Shown here: piece after piece, positions 1 through 9,267 of the stretch
Position numbering within the stretch: position 1 is the first letter of the stretch
Layout of the letters: every line of letters begins with the position of its first letter
NCBI RefSeq assembly: GCF_963583255.1
Contig: NC_084807.1
Span: 13,787,072 to 13,851,071 of the forward strand
Direction of reading: 5' to 3'
DNA: 64,000 nt
Source: Pyrus communis
Lineage: Eukaryota; Streptophyta; Magnoliopsida; Rosales; Rosaceae
The notes under the pieces: model-generated
Database searches by the model: none
What the model was told of the DNA's origin: nothing
What the model saw: the letters and a program-made list of their open reading frames with translations, nothing else
Position numbers and translations under genes: made by a program

Positions 1-325
1 CTTCCATTCCTCATGCGTACAAAACAAAGAGAATTGAATTTAAACATTGAAATCAAAGAAACACCCAAACATTCCAACAACTCAAACTTGAATTGTATGA
101 ACGTTTAGGCCCTCTTCTCTTCCTCTTTATTATGGCACAAGGTCTAAGGGATGTTGTTGGTGTGTTGAATGGATTGGGGAATTATGGGAATGGATGAGGA
201 AAGATAGAAAATGGAAAGAAACCCACGACAAGGAAGGGAATTTCAGGATGTGAAGATGGTGTGTGTTTGTGTTGTGGTATGTACAATGGAAATTGAGATG
301 GTCCTTGAATGAATGAATGCAAGGG

Positions 326-333
326 TATTTATA
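326..333 (-). promoter_or_regulatory. LTR N TATA box
   Basis: The plus strand reads TATTTATA, so the minus strand gives TATAAATA. The same box sits at the same relative place in the C, G, A and K LTRs, followed by an ATTCATTC-rich leader. It is the likely core promoter for the retroelement RNA. Confidence 0.55.
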
Positions 334-461
334 GGGGGAATGGGAGAATATGTGGGTGATTGTTTAAGAGTGAATGTGGTTGTTATGATTGAGAGTGCAT
401 GTGGATGAAATAATGATGGAAAAAGAGCTAGGTTGTTGGTGTGTGAATGCATGTGTTGAAT

Positions 462-657
462 TGGTGGTGCAATGATGAAAGAGTAAGTGCATGTGTGTGT
501 GAATGGTGGTGCAATGATGAAAGAGTAAGTGCATGTGTGTGTGAAAGAGTAAGTGCATGTGTGTGTGAATGGTGGTGTAATGATGAAAGAATAAGTGCAT
601 GTGTGTGTGAATGGTGGTGCAATGATGAAAGAGTAAGTGCATGTGTGTGTGAATGGT
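462..657. repeat. 42-bp tandem repeat in LTR N U3
   Basis: Roughly four full units and one shortened unit (about 24 bp) of a 42-bp motif containing GTGGTGCAATGATGAAAGAG and GCATGTGTGTGTG. It lies in the U3 region upstream of the TATA box. The open frames crossing it simply reflect the repeat and are not considered genes. Confidence 0.8.
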
Positions 658-1011
658 GTTTCTTGATGGTTTTGGGGTTGTGATGCATGTGAATGCATGT
701 GGCTAAGGGTTGTTGATTGGGCTAGAGGTTTTGCATGGCTCAAAGGATTGTTTGATTGGGCTAGGCCCTTTGTTTTATGTCCAAAGTGCATACAAGGCTT
801 TCAAATTCGTCCAACACTTTGGCTCCAAGCATATGCTATCCATTCCAAGCCCAATTTTGCTCCAAAATGCTCCAAAATGCATCTTTTTGCTTCCTTAGCC
901 ATATGAACCTAAAAACACACGAAAATGGCTTAAACTACTAAAACAACTATGAATTAACAACATAGATGCACGAAAACAAGCTAAGTAAGTCGCCTAAATA
1001 TGCTCCTATCA

Positions 1012-2566
1012 AAAAACAAAACATACTAAAACACTCTAAAACAACTTAAAAACACCTTAAAACAGCAAGGAACAACATTTGAAGTTATGGGTGATAAAAT
1101 CCCACGAATTTGCATTAACAACATTAGTTACCCCCCCCACATTTAAATCAAACATTGTCCTCAATGTTTTAAGCATAGATTCACACAAAACATAAGTAAT
1201 CACACAAACAACAACTAAACATACTAAACATGGCAGAATGTAATTAACAAAGAGAAGAGTTTAGGGACGCAAATCTGGTTATGGAGTGTAAATTCCCTCT
1301 TCTCTTTGTTGATTGCATTGAGGCTTGATCTTGATGATTCCACAGGCTTACTCTCGAACTGGTTTCCGCCCATCATTGATTTTCCTTTGTGCTACTTCTT
1401 GAAATGGGCAGCAGGATGGTTCTTTTGGTCTCCCCCGAAGGTCTGAGCATACCCTTTTGGTCTGTTTCTTTGTTCAATCTTTCCAATTCGTATTGAAAAG
1501 GGTTGGAGGATAACTCAGCCTATGTTTGTCTCCACATGCTTCAATGTATCATTTTCACTTGCCTTACTCGCTCCCCTTTGCAGAAGTGGTCCCTTCTCCG
1601 GAAGTGTATCAACCGTTGAAGATGACTACTCGAGAGCAACGCTAGGTAAGCAATCAGGAATAGATTCCAGGCAGTTGGCTCCAGATCGGAAGATTGACTC
1701 CAAGTGCCGGCTGATTGCTTCTTTTATTTTGCCATGCGAGTAAGAACAAGGACAAAGAAAAAGACAGGGAAAGAGCATGATATGAGATACTTTTGCTTTT
1801 GACCTTGATGATATGAGATACCTTTGCTTTGAAGAAGCGGTGGATGAATCAGCACATGCTTCAATCCGCCGTTTCCTCCTGGGTCATATGTACTCCAGGC
1901 ATCTGGTATTATCTTTGGGGAAGAAGAAAGAATTGAGTATTTTGAAAGGCCTTGCTGGGAGTGCGCCCTCAAAGGTGAGGGAGAGTTGGGCATTTTCTTC
2001 AGGTTTGCCCTGCCATAAAATATGAAGGTTGACATATATAGAGATAATAGCAAGTGGTGGTACTTTTTACCTTTGTCGACAAACGTTTTGATCCCTCAAC
2101 TCTGGCTTTTTGAAATAGTGGCGCCTCCTCGATTTCTGAGTAGGCGCCCCTTCGATTTCTGAACGACGCCCCTTCGCTTTCTGAACGACACGTGGTAGTG
2201 CAGATGCGGCTCCTTTTGACAAAGCTGCACGCGTTTTCTGAAAAGCAGAGAAAGCGTCGCCGGACTTTGCGTTTGTCGGCTAAAGATGTGTAGTTGCGAT
2301 GATGGCCTCCACGTGCTTTCAGCTTTGTCAGAAATCTTTTGACAAAGCTGAACGCGTCTTCTGAAAAGTCGAGAACGCGTCGCCTAAATTACGCCGGAAA
2401 TTCCGGCTTTTTGAATCGGTGGACGCGTCGCCTTGGCTTTTTTATTGAGCTATCGATCACCACAACAAACACACTCTGAAGATTTCCCATTCCTGAAACT
2501 CGACTCCGGCCTTTTGTGAAATTTTTAACTCCATCCACCCCTTCTCTTTGAACACTTTTGAAAAAA
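1012..2566 (-). mobile_element. 3' UTR of element O and upstream region of its antisense ORF
   Basis: Read on the minus strand this is the long 3' UTR of a deleted Athila-like element (O). Read on the plus strand it is the region upstream of the aORF at 2567. It aligns by eye with 41264-42600 in element C and 60000-61426 in element G. It carries the hairpin AAACATTG-AGGA-CAATGTTT (1150-1169, minus), a run of C at 1130-1138 (a G-run on the minus strand), two CACGTG boxes, and tandem 'TTCGATTTCTGA' repeats around 2125-2185. A minus-strand frame at 1724-2053 matches part of a longer minus frame in element G, but I do not count it as a gene. Confidence 0.7.
2189..2315 (+). promoter_or_regulatory. 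Paired G-boxes upstream of aORF (element O)
   Basis: CACGTG occurs at 2189-2194 and at 2310-2315, 121 bp apart. Each is followed by a related segment containing TTTTGACAAAGCTG, ACGCGT and TTCTGAAAAG, so the pair looks like an old tandem duplication. The same spacing occurs in elements A and G. G-box and CGCG-box cores are bound by plant bZIP/bHLH and CAMTA factors, but the promoter role here is inference. Confidence 0.45.
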
Positions 2567-3238
2567 ATGGCAAACTCATCGAACCTTAGCTTAGATTTGA
2601 GTCTCAGCAGCGATCCGGTTGCGCCCCGTCAAGGTAATGTATGGCGCCCTTCTTTTTTATCTTCTAACGGTCCTCTTTCAGGTGAAGACTCTGTGATGCA
2701 GGACGCCGCAACAGCTACAATAGTAGCTAAAAACCTCCTCACTCCAAAAGATAGTAGGCTGCTGTCAGGACGGTCCGATGAGTTGGCCGTTCAAGAGTCC
2801 CTCGCACTTAGTGTTCAGTGTGCGAGCTCTGTGTCCAACATGGGCCTACGCCTGCTTGCCCGCTCCCGTCAGGTGGAATCGTTGATGGCAGAGGTGGAAA
2901 GACTTAAGCAAGAGATCCAGCAGCTTAAGTACGAGAATAGAAGTTTGCATGTGCTTGCAAATAACTATTCGTCGGGGATGAAGAGGAAGCTTGATGAGCT
3001 GCAAGAATCTGAGGGTCGAATTCACAGTGACCGTCAAAGGCTTGCGTCTTATCTCCAGAGGCACCTTTTTCCTGGGTCATCCAGCGCTTGGCCAAGTATT
3101 GAGGCTTGGAATGCTCTAGCTCCGATGCCTCCCGCTTCGATGCCTTCCGCTTCGATGCCTCCCGCTTCTATGCCTCCCGCTTCTGCGCCTTCCGCTTCTG
3201 CGCCTCGTAGTGGGACTTCACGCAAACAACCTTTGTGA
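2567..3238 (+). CDS. Antisense ORF (aORF) of element O, EAR-motif coiled-coil protein
   Basis: An intact frame of 223 residues, opposite in strand to the adjacent gag relic. I chose the ATG at 2567 because all copies start MANSSNLSL there; the frame is also open from a TTG at 2558. Residues 7-13 are LSLDLSL, a perfect LxLxLxL EAR-type motif that in plant repressors binds TOPLESS co-repressors. A WRPSF segment follows near residues 26-30. A leucine-rich heptad region from about 94 to 166 predicts a coiled coil. The tail has degenerate MP(P/S)AS repeats and ends RKQPL. There is no signal peptide or membrane segment. The family is unrecognised; function is unknown and a repressor role is inferred only from the motif. 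Confidence 0.75.
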   Translation: MANSSNLSLDLSLSSDPVAPRQGNVWRPSFLSSNGPLSGEDSVMQDAATATIVAKNLLTPKDSRLLSGRSDELAVQESLALSVQCASSVSNMGLRLLARSRQVESLMAEVERLKQEIQQLKYENRSLHVLANNYSSGMKRKLDELQESEGRIHSDRQRLASYLQRHLFPGSSSAWPSIEAWNALAPMPPASMPSASMPPASMPPASAPSASAPRSGTSRKQPL

Positions 3239-3259
3239 AGCTCCACCTTTCTCCATGTT

Positions 3260-3325
3260 TAGTATCTTTCTTTTTTTCTTTTTCTTTTTTTTTTTTTTTT
3301 ATTTTTTTATTTTTTTTTTATTAAC
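3260..3325. repeat. Poly-T tract between aORF and gag relic
   Basis: A nearly pure T stretch, with a few C and A, on the plus strand. On the gag strand it is poly-A, just after the gag-fragment stop codon. Elements A (42 A at 23459-23500) and M (T run near 9008-9023) have the same tract at the same junction, so it is inherited and not a local accident. Confidence 0.75.
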
Positions 3326-3335
3326 ATAAATAAAA

Positions 3336-4171
3336 TCAAACGGCATGGAATTGGTCCTTGAATGGAAGGTGATAATTGAAGTGAACCGGCATTGGTTTGA
3401 ATTCTAGTGTAGGTGCCTGATTCAAAAAAAATAGCAAGTTAGTATAAAATCTAATGGAATTTGGAAAAAAATACTTACTTGTTTTGTCCGACAAGAACTC
3501 AATGACAAATACCACTCCTTTGAAAGTTTCAGGGATATTGGACTTGGCCAGATTGCAAGTGATGGTTATTACTTGTCCAATGTCATCAAATTTAACTTCT
3601 TTGGATTTTGTGGTTTCAAGAACGTCCTCTTTGATGGATTCATGACATTCCCTACTTGTCACCTTTGGAAGGGCTTCCAAGATGTCTTTTTCACCTTCTT
3701 CTTCCTTGGAAGTCATGAATCTGCAAGGAATAGGGTTAAAAATAATGAAATTTGGAACAACCATACCTGTATTAGATGGCATAGGAGCAATAGGAGCCTC
3801 CGGTAAAGGTGTTTCCACCCTTTCCGTGGGTTGGGTGTATTCCTCTTCCTTGTGATTTGATTTTGATGGTTGAGGGTCCGTTCCAACCTCTTTGTCACTT
3901 CTCAACATGATTTCCTTGGCAGTTTCAAATTCTCCCTTCTGATTTGCAATGGTTGAACTAGGGAGTTCGCCTTGGTCGCAAAATTGTCCTTCGAACTCCG
4001 CTATCTGCCCAATTTGCTTTTCCAGAGTAGTAAGTAATTGAAAAATCGTATCATTATCATTTGAATTACCTACATTACTTTGGGCAGGTTGTGGTGGCTG
4101 CATAGGCGTTGAATAGAACTCCTCATACGGCTGCCAATATCCTTCTTGTTGAGCCTCATTGTCTTGATTTT
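3336..4171 (-). pseudogene. Deleted Gag relic of element O (protease, RT and integrase missing)
   Basis: Minus-strand coding remnant. The open frame from 4103 down to 3336 gives 255 residues, and similarity extends upstream to about 4171 (EGYWQPYEEFYS). It holds the C-terminal Gag segment EKQIGQIAEFEGQFCDQGEL, the NPIPCRFM segment and EKDILEALPKV. It then jumps to FIKEDVLETTKSKE and ends in LPFKDQFHAV. Compared with the element C polyprotein, the capsid domain, protease, RT, RNase H and integrase are absent. The ORF of element A (22490-23446) is a close sister. The left end of the frame is cut at about 4171 by an LTR fragment on the other strand. Confidence 0.75.
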
Positions 4172-4172
4172 A

Positions 4173-5187
4173 TATGCTACAACAACGAGGAAGAGAAGAG
4201 GACCTAAACGTTCATACAATTCAAGTTTGAGTTGTTGGAATGTTTAGGTGATTCTTTGATTTCAATGTTTCATTTTAATTCTCTTTGTTTTGTACGTATA
4301 AGGAATGGAAGAGAAGAGTGCCTAAACGTTCATACAATTCAAGTTTGAGTTGTTGGAATGTTTAGGTGTTTCTTTGATTTCAATGTTATGAAGAACTAAT
4401 CCCCCTTTAGCTAGGGGGTAATTCGAAATAAATGTTTATGCTTGCATTTTGATTTGATTACTTCTAATTGCGTTTCATAAGTTGTGAATTCAATTTGTTT
4501 AACTATTTGATTGATAACCTATTTATGTATGTTTATTGAGAGTGCACGCTTAATTTTCATTCATGAATATGACGCTAGAATATAAGTGAGTTTCACCTAA
4601 TCGTTACGAACTTATATTCACAAGTAGTGGAGGTTGCTTATAAACAATCGCGTTAAACGAATTCTTGGCATAAGTTTCATGCGTATTCCATAGTAACGAA
4701 TGCCTCGTCAACACTTATAGTTTTCAAAGAACTTAATGATTCTTGCTTGTATCTCTATTATGCAATTCATGTAGGGAACTTGTGGGGAATGCTTTGGGTT
4801 GTCGTATGCAATCATCCAATTCATTAACTTAAGGAAAACTTGACGGTTAATTTAAGCGGACCTAATTAACCCGGGGTGATGAGTTTCATAATTTATTGAA
4901 ATGCAATTGGAAATCTTTTTATTATGCAAGTGTAACATGTGTGGAGAAGAACCCCTTAGCTAGCCATACCATCCATTCTTTTCCGTCAATTTCATATTTA
5001 CAATTTGTTTTCTTTACAATCTATCCATTTTAGTTTAAATTCGTCCAAAATCAATCCCCCCATATTTCGTTTAAAGTCTTAGTCTTAATCTTTCTTATTT
5101 TTAATTTTGAATTCTTCGAGTTTAGTATAGCATTTTAGTTTGTGTTTTTAAAAGCATTTTGAGTCTTTTGATTTGTTTTAGTGTTGG
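4173..5187 (+). mobile_element. LTR fragment, plus strand
   Basis: Internal and 3' part of an Athila-like LTR. It begins within the 'GCTACAACAACGAGGAAG' segment, carries two copies of the CCTAAACGTTC...GTTTAGG hairpin, and passes through the conserved 'CTAGAATATAAGTGAGTTTCACC' region. It ends around 5187 without the terminal GCATCA. Neither LTR end is present, so it is a truncated fragment. Confidence 0.75.
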
Positions 5188-6231
5188 AAATGCATGTGAA
5201 TGCATGTGAATGTTGTTTGTGTGAAGTGTGTGTGGGTTAAAGAGTGAATGGTGGTGTAATGATGAAGTGTGATGGCTGAAAATGTCAAGGGAAATGCATG
5301 TGATTGCATGGCAAAGAATTTCAGGATGCATGTGTGTTGGTGTGTTGTGTGATTGTTTTGTGGTTTAAGTGGCTTTAATTAAAGAATGGGAGTGCATGTG
5401 GCTTAGGTGGTGTAATGATGAAGTGGGAATTGAAAGAATGTGGTTGGAAAGTGGAAGGGAAGGCACGACACAAAGGGGGAAGTGTTGGAAAGCATGTGGC
5501 AAGGTTGGTTGCATGATGATGATGCATGTGAGTTGAAATGCATATGTTTAAATGGTTGAAATGTGTAGATGATTATGAGTATGATAAGTGATAAGTGAAT
5601 GATGTATTAAGTGATAAATGAATGATATGTTAAGTGATAAATGAATGATATGTGGTGAGTGATAAGTGAATGGAAGTGATAAGTGATAAGTGAATGGAAG
5701 TGATAAGTGATAAGTGAATGGAAGTGATAAGTGAATGGTTTGATAAGTGAATGATATGATAAGTGAATGCTTATAATAAGTGAATGATATGATAAGTGAA
5801 TGCTTATAATAAGTGAATGATATGATAAGTGAATGATGTAAGTGTTTAAAATAGGGAACAAAGCCCTTCCTTGCATGGCAAGGAAGGGAGACACAAGGAA
5901 ACACACGACAATGTCCTAAGGCTGCAAGGAATGTTGTTTTTGTGTTCTAAAATGCGTAGGAGTCTTCAATGATGCTTAAACATGAGGTCTTTTAGGATTT
6001 AACTTTCCTACTTCAAGTCTTTAATTTCGTCCATCCTCTTGGCTCCAAGCATATGATATCCATTCCAATCTCTAATTTGCTCCAAAAGGCTCCAAAAGGC
6101 ATCCTTTTGCATACCTTGCCCTTAGAACCTGAAAACACACAAAAGAAGCATAAAGGACTAAAATAACTAGAGAAACATAACGTAAATGCACGAGAACAAG
6201 CCATTTAAGTCGCATGAATATGCTCCTATCA
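5188..6231 (-). mobile_element. LTR fragment P, minus strand
   Basis: The 5' part of an LTR on the minus strand. It starts at 6231 with TGATAGGAGCATATTCATGCG and runs left through a U3 with many TGCATGTG motifs. The 3' half is missing at about 5187, where it meets a plus-strand LTR fragment. To its right it interrupts a minus-strand gag frame at 6232. Confidence 0.8.
5575..5845. repeat. GATAAGTGAATG short tandem repeats in U3
   Basis: Many copies of a degenerate unit built from TGATAAGTGAATG, often with GAAG or ATATGA spacers. Comparable CACTTATCA arrays occur in the U3 of the K, B, C and G LTRs. The histidine- and serine-rich open frames here are repeat artefacts. Confidence 0.8.
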
Positions 6232-6606
6232 ACTCACAACATTGTAAAACTCTTTAATATGAGCTAAAGGGTCTTCATTAGGTAAGCCATAAAATGAAGG
6301 AAACATATGGAAATGTGAAGATTTGAGATCATAGTTTCTAGATTCTGTGGGCAGCAAGATGCATGAAGGTGAATTTGGTATGATTGGTTGAGCAAAGTCC
6401 TCCAAAGCTCGAAGCTCATCTAGGTTGCCCGCCATCTCTTCCTCTCTTTCCCAATCAACTTGCTCAGATCCTTTACTTGTTGAACTAGGTGAAGTCCTTT
6501 CCTCTTCCTCACAGATTAGGGATGAACTTGATGGCACAAAGTTGTCCAAAGTGTGGCCCTTCAACCGTTCAATCCTTTGGCCTAGCTCAACAAGTTTATT
6601 TGACAT
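6232..6606 (-). pseudogene. Gag N-terminal relic of another Athila-like element (Q)
   Basis: About 125 residues read leftward from the ATG at 6606. Visible pieces are MAGNLDELRALEDFAQP, NYDLKSSHFHMFPSFYGL and PNEDPLAHIKEFYNV. The last is the start of a retrotransposon Gag capsid domain, comparable to MEDPNKHLKEFEVV in element C. The rest is lost because LTR P joins at 6231. It diverges from the C Gag enough to represent a different subfamily. Confidence 0.7.
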
Positions 6607-7255
6607 ATACTACCTGAAACAAAGTAACACAAGTGTGAATGAAAATCAAGAAGCAAACCACAATGAAAAGAACAAAAATAAACTTAAAAACGTTTGAAAA
6701 GACTCAAGGGATGTGGAACTAAACTCTTAGAACACTTAAACAATCCTAAAACCCAAAACAGCAACTAGAAGACTCAAAATTGCCTAAAAACCACTTTCTG
6801 GGCAGTTTTGAGCACCTACACTAATTTGGACGAAATTGGATGGAAACTTGAATCAAAACACTTATAAACACAAATCAAAACACTTTCTAACTAATTTGGA
6901 CAAAACAAAAACTCAAAGGACTCAAAACAGATTCACAAGACTCAAAACAAGCTAAAAACTCTCAAAACTGCCTAAAAACACAAACTGGGCAGTTTTGACA
7001 CTAAACTCAATTTTGGACGAAAATTAGGTTTGAGCTTGACTCAAAATGCTTCAAAACACAAGATAAGACAGATTCTAAGCTTAAGACTTAACAAACTATG
7101 GGGAGAAATTGTATTTGGACGAAATGCAATTAAATGGGCAGATTATAACAAAAGCAGATTGCAAAGCAAGTTGATGTAAACCAATGGATAATGGAATGGC
7201 TAAGGGATTCTTTTCCATATATGAAATGTATGCAACTTAAATCAACTTCCAATTA
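6607..7255 (-). mobile_element. 5' leader and LTR-derived remnant upstream of gag relic Q
   Basis: The first part resembles a gag leader. From about 6780 the segment contains 'CTGGGCAGTTTTGAG' and 'TGGACGAAATTGG', typical of the 3' third of these LTRs on the minus strand. No GCATCA terminus or primer binding site is visible between the two, so a deletion has probably removed them. At about 7256 the sequence changes abruptly to the aORF upstream region. Confidence 0.5.
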
Positions 7256-7932
7256 TCAATTCGTATTGAAAAGGGTTGGAGGATAACTCAGCCTATGTTT
7301 GTCTCCACATGCTTCAATGTATCATTTTCCTTGCCTTGCTTGCTCCCCTTGCAGAAGTGGTCGAGAGCAACGCTAGGTAAGCAATCAGGAATGGATTCCA
7401 GGCAGTCGGTTCCAGAACAGAAGACTGACTCCAAGTGCCTCTGATTGCTTTCGTTTTACTTTGCCATGCGAGTAATAACAAGGACAAAGGAAAGGACAGG
7501 GAAAGAGCATGATATGAGATACTTTTGCTTTAGACCTTGATGATATGAGATACCTTTGCTTTTGAAGAAACGGCGAATGAAGCAGCACATGTATTTGTTG
7601 TGGTTGTCTCCACATGCTTCGATCGACCGTTTCCTTCTGCCTTATTTGTACTCCAGGTTTCTGGTATCTTCTTTGGGGGAGAAAAAATTGAGTATTTCAA
7701 AGGCGTTGCTGGGAGAGCGCCCTCAGAGGTGCTGAAGAGTTGGACATTTTCTTCAGGTTTGCCTTGCCATAAAAGACGAAGGTCGACATATATAGAGATA
7801 ATATCAAGTGGTGGTACTGTTCTTTTACCCTTGTCGACAAACGTCTCTTCAATTTCTGAGCAAACGGCTCTTCGATTTCTGAGCGGACGCCCCTTCGATT
7901 TCTGCACAGGCGCCCCTTCGCTTTCTGAACGA

Positions 7933-8066
7933 CACGTGGTAGTGCGGATGCGGCTCTGTCAGAGCTCTTTTGACAAAGTCGCACGCGTTTTCTGAAAAGC
8001 AGAGAAAGCGTCGCCGAAATTTACGCTTGTCGGCAAAAGTGTAGCTGCGATGATGACCTCCACGTG
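7933..8066 (+). promoter_or_regulatory. Paired G-boxes upstream of aORF (element M)
   Basis: CACGTG at 7933-7938 and 8061-8066, each near a TTTTGACAAAG element. The spacing is 128 bp against 121 bp in O, A and G. The second box lies about 220 bp upstream of the aORF ATG. Confidence 0.45.
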
Positions 8067-8170
8067 AACTTTTGACAAAGTTGAACGCGCCTTCTGAAAA
8101 GCCGAGAAAGCGTCGCCTAAATTACGCCGGAAATTCCGGCTTCTTGAATCGGTGGACGCGTCGCTTTGGC

Positions 8171-8180
8171 TTTTTATAGA
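8171..8180 (+). promoter_or_regulatory. Possible TATA box of the aORF (element M)
   Basis: TTTTTATAGA lies about 110 bp upstream of the aORF ATG and is followed by an A/C-rich leader (CACCACAACAAACA). Element C has the same sequence on its minus strand at 41371-41382. The opposite strand reads CTATAAAAAG, so a promoter facing the other way is also possible. Confidence 0.3.
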
Positions 8181-8288
8181 GCTATCGATCACCACAACAA
8201 ACATACTCTGAAGATTTCCCATTCTTGAAAATCGACTCCGGCCCTTTGAAATTTAACTCCATCCCTTCTCTTTGAACACTTTTGAAAA

Positions 8289-8960
8289 ATGGCAAACTCA
8301 TCGAACCTTAGCTTGGAATTGAGCCTTAGCAGTGATACGGGCGCGCCGCGTCAAGGTAACGTATGGCGCCCTTCTTTCTTATCTTCTAACGGTCTTCTTA
8401 CAGGTGAAGACTCCGTGATGCAGGACGCCACAACAGCTACAATAGTAGCTAGGAACCTCTTCACTCCAAAAGATAGTAGGCTGCTGTCAGGACGGTCCGA
8501 TGAGTTGGCCGTTCAAGAGTCCCTCGCACTTAGTGTTCAGTGTGCGAGTTCTGTGTCCAACATGGGCCAACGCCTGCTTGCCCGCTCCCGTCAGGTGGAA
8601 TCATTGATGGCAGAGGTGGAGAGTCTTAAGCAAGAGATCCAGCAGCTTAAGTACGAGAATAGAAGTTTGCATGTGCTTGCAAATAACTATTCGTCGGGCA
8701 TGAAGAGGAAGCTTGATGAGCTGCAAGAATCTGAGGGTCGAATTCACAGTGACCGTCAAAGGCTTGCGGCTTGTCTCCAGAGGCACCTTTTTCCTGGGTC
8801 ATCCAGCGCTTGGCCAAGTATTGAGGCCTGGAATGCTTTAGCTCCGATGCCTCCCGCTTCGATGGCTTCCGCTCCGATGCCTCCCGCTTCTATGCCTCCT
8901 GCTTCTATGCCTTCCGCTTCTGCGCCTCGTAGTGGGGCTTCACGTAAACAACCTTTGTGA
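8289..8960 (+). CDS. Antisense ORF (aORF) of element M, intact despite loss of gag-pol
   Basis: A complete frame of 223 residues starting MANSSNLSLELSLSS, with the LxLxLxL EAR-type motif at residues 7-13. Next come WRPSF, the coiled-coil segment (LLARSRQVESLMAEVESLKQ onward), and about five degenerate MPPAS/MPSAS repeats before GASRKQPL. It differs from the copies in O, C and G at scattered positions but keeps every domain. On the far side, the element goes directly from the tail of the integrase region (about 9035-9085) to the gag start codon (near 9133), so almost all of gag-pol is gone while this frame stays open. Function is unknown. Confidence 0.75.
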   Translation: MANSSNLSLELSLSSDTGAPRQGNVWRPSFLSSNGLLTGEDSVMQDATTATIVARNLFTPKDSRLLSGRSDELAVQESLALSVQCASSVSNMGQRLLARSRQVESLMAEVESLKQEIQQLKYENRSLHVLANNYSSGMKRKLDELQESEGRIHSDRQRLAACLQRHLFPGSSSAWPSIEAWNALAPMPPASMASAPMPPASMPPASMPSASAPRSGASRKQPL

Positions 8961-9267
8961 AGCTCCACTTTTCTCCATGTTTAGTATTTTATTTAATAAA
9001 TGAATTTTTTTTTTTTTTTTCTTCAGTGCATTGGGTTGCCTCCCAAGTAGCGCTTTCTTTTACGTCTTGCAGCCGGACGAAGAACCCAATCACTCCAGGA
9101 TATGTTCACGAATCGGATGAAAACTCCGAGTCATAAACTAGTACCTAAAACAAGAAACAAAACAAGATTAAGAATCTGGAATAAAAAAAATAAAAAGATC
9201 AAACGAAAATAAAACAATCCAAGGGATTAGCAAATTTTCTAATCCCCGGCAACGGCGCCATTTTTGT
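8961..9267 (-). mobile_element. Gag-pol deletion scar of element M
   Basis: Read on the minus strand, the segment holds the gag leader (GGTACTAGTTTATGACTCGGA, whose ATG is near 9133). It then jumps within about 50 bp to the sequence that follows the integrase stop in element C (GTCCGGCTGCAAGACGTAAA equivalent at 9065-9080, and GGGAGGCAACCCA at about 9035). About 5.5 kb of coding sequence found in element C is missing. A T run sits at 9008-9023 next to the aORF. Confidence 0.75.
9241..9260 (-). promoter_or_regulatory. Primer binding site of element M (tRNA-Asp type)
   Basis: The minus strand reads TGGCGCCGTTGCCGGGGATT. This is complementary to the 3' end of plant tRNA-Asp, and lies a few bases inside the LTR end at 9268. 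Confidence 0.85.

Larger units (their letters stand above)
1..1011 (-). mobile_element. LTR N, partial at window edge, minus strand
   Basis: This is the 5' part of an Athila-like LTR read on the minus strand. It begins at 1011 with TGATAGGAGC and runs off the left edge. It contains the CCTAAACGTTC hairpin segment near position 100 and a TATAAATA box on the minus strand at 326-333. Its U3 has many TGCATGTG motifs and a 42-bp tandem repeat. The sequence to the right (from 1012) is 3' UTR of another minus-strand element without the usual polypurine tract, so N probably inserted into that UTR or the junction is deleted. The other end of N lies outside the window, so solo or full-element status is unknown. 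Confidence 0.8.
7256..8288 (-). mobile_element. 3' UTR of element M and upstream region of its aORF
   Basis: The segment starts with AATTCGTATTGAAAAGGGTT and aligns by eye with 1486-2566, 41264-42260 and 60331-61426. It is shortened relative to them, with a small deletion around 7360. It contains TATATAGAGATAA near 7790 on the aORF strand, CACGTG at 7933-7938 and 8061-8066, and several ACGCGT cores. Confidence 0.65.

Noticed and set aside
243..791. Open frames of 60-180 residues rich in His, Thr, Ser and Cys in LTR N and similar LTRs
   Set aside because: They run through tandem repeats in several phases and on both strands; composition follows the repeats and no domain is visible.
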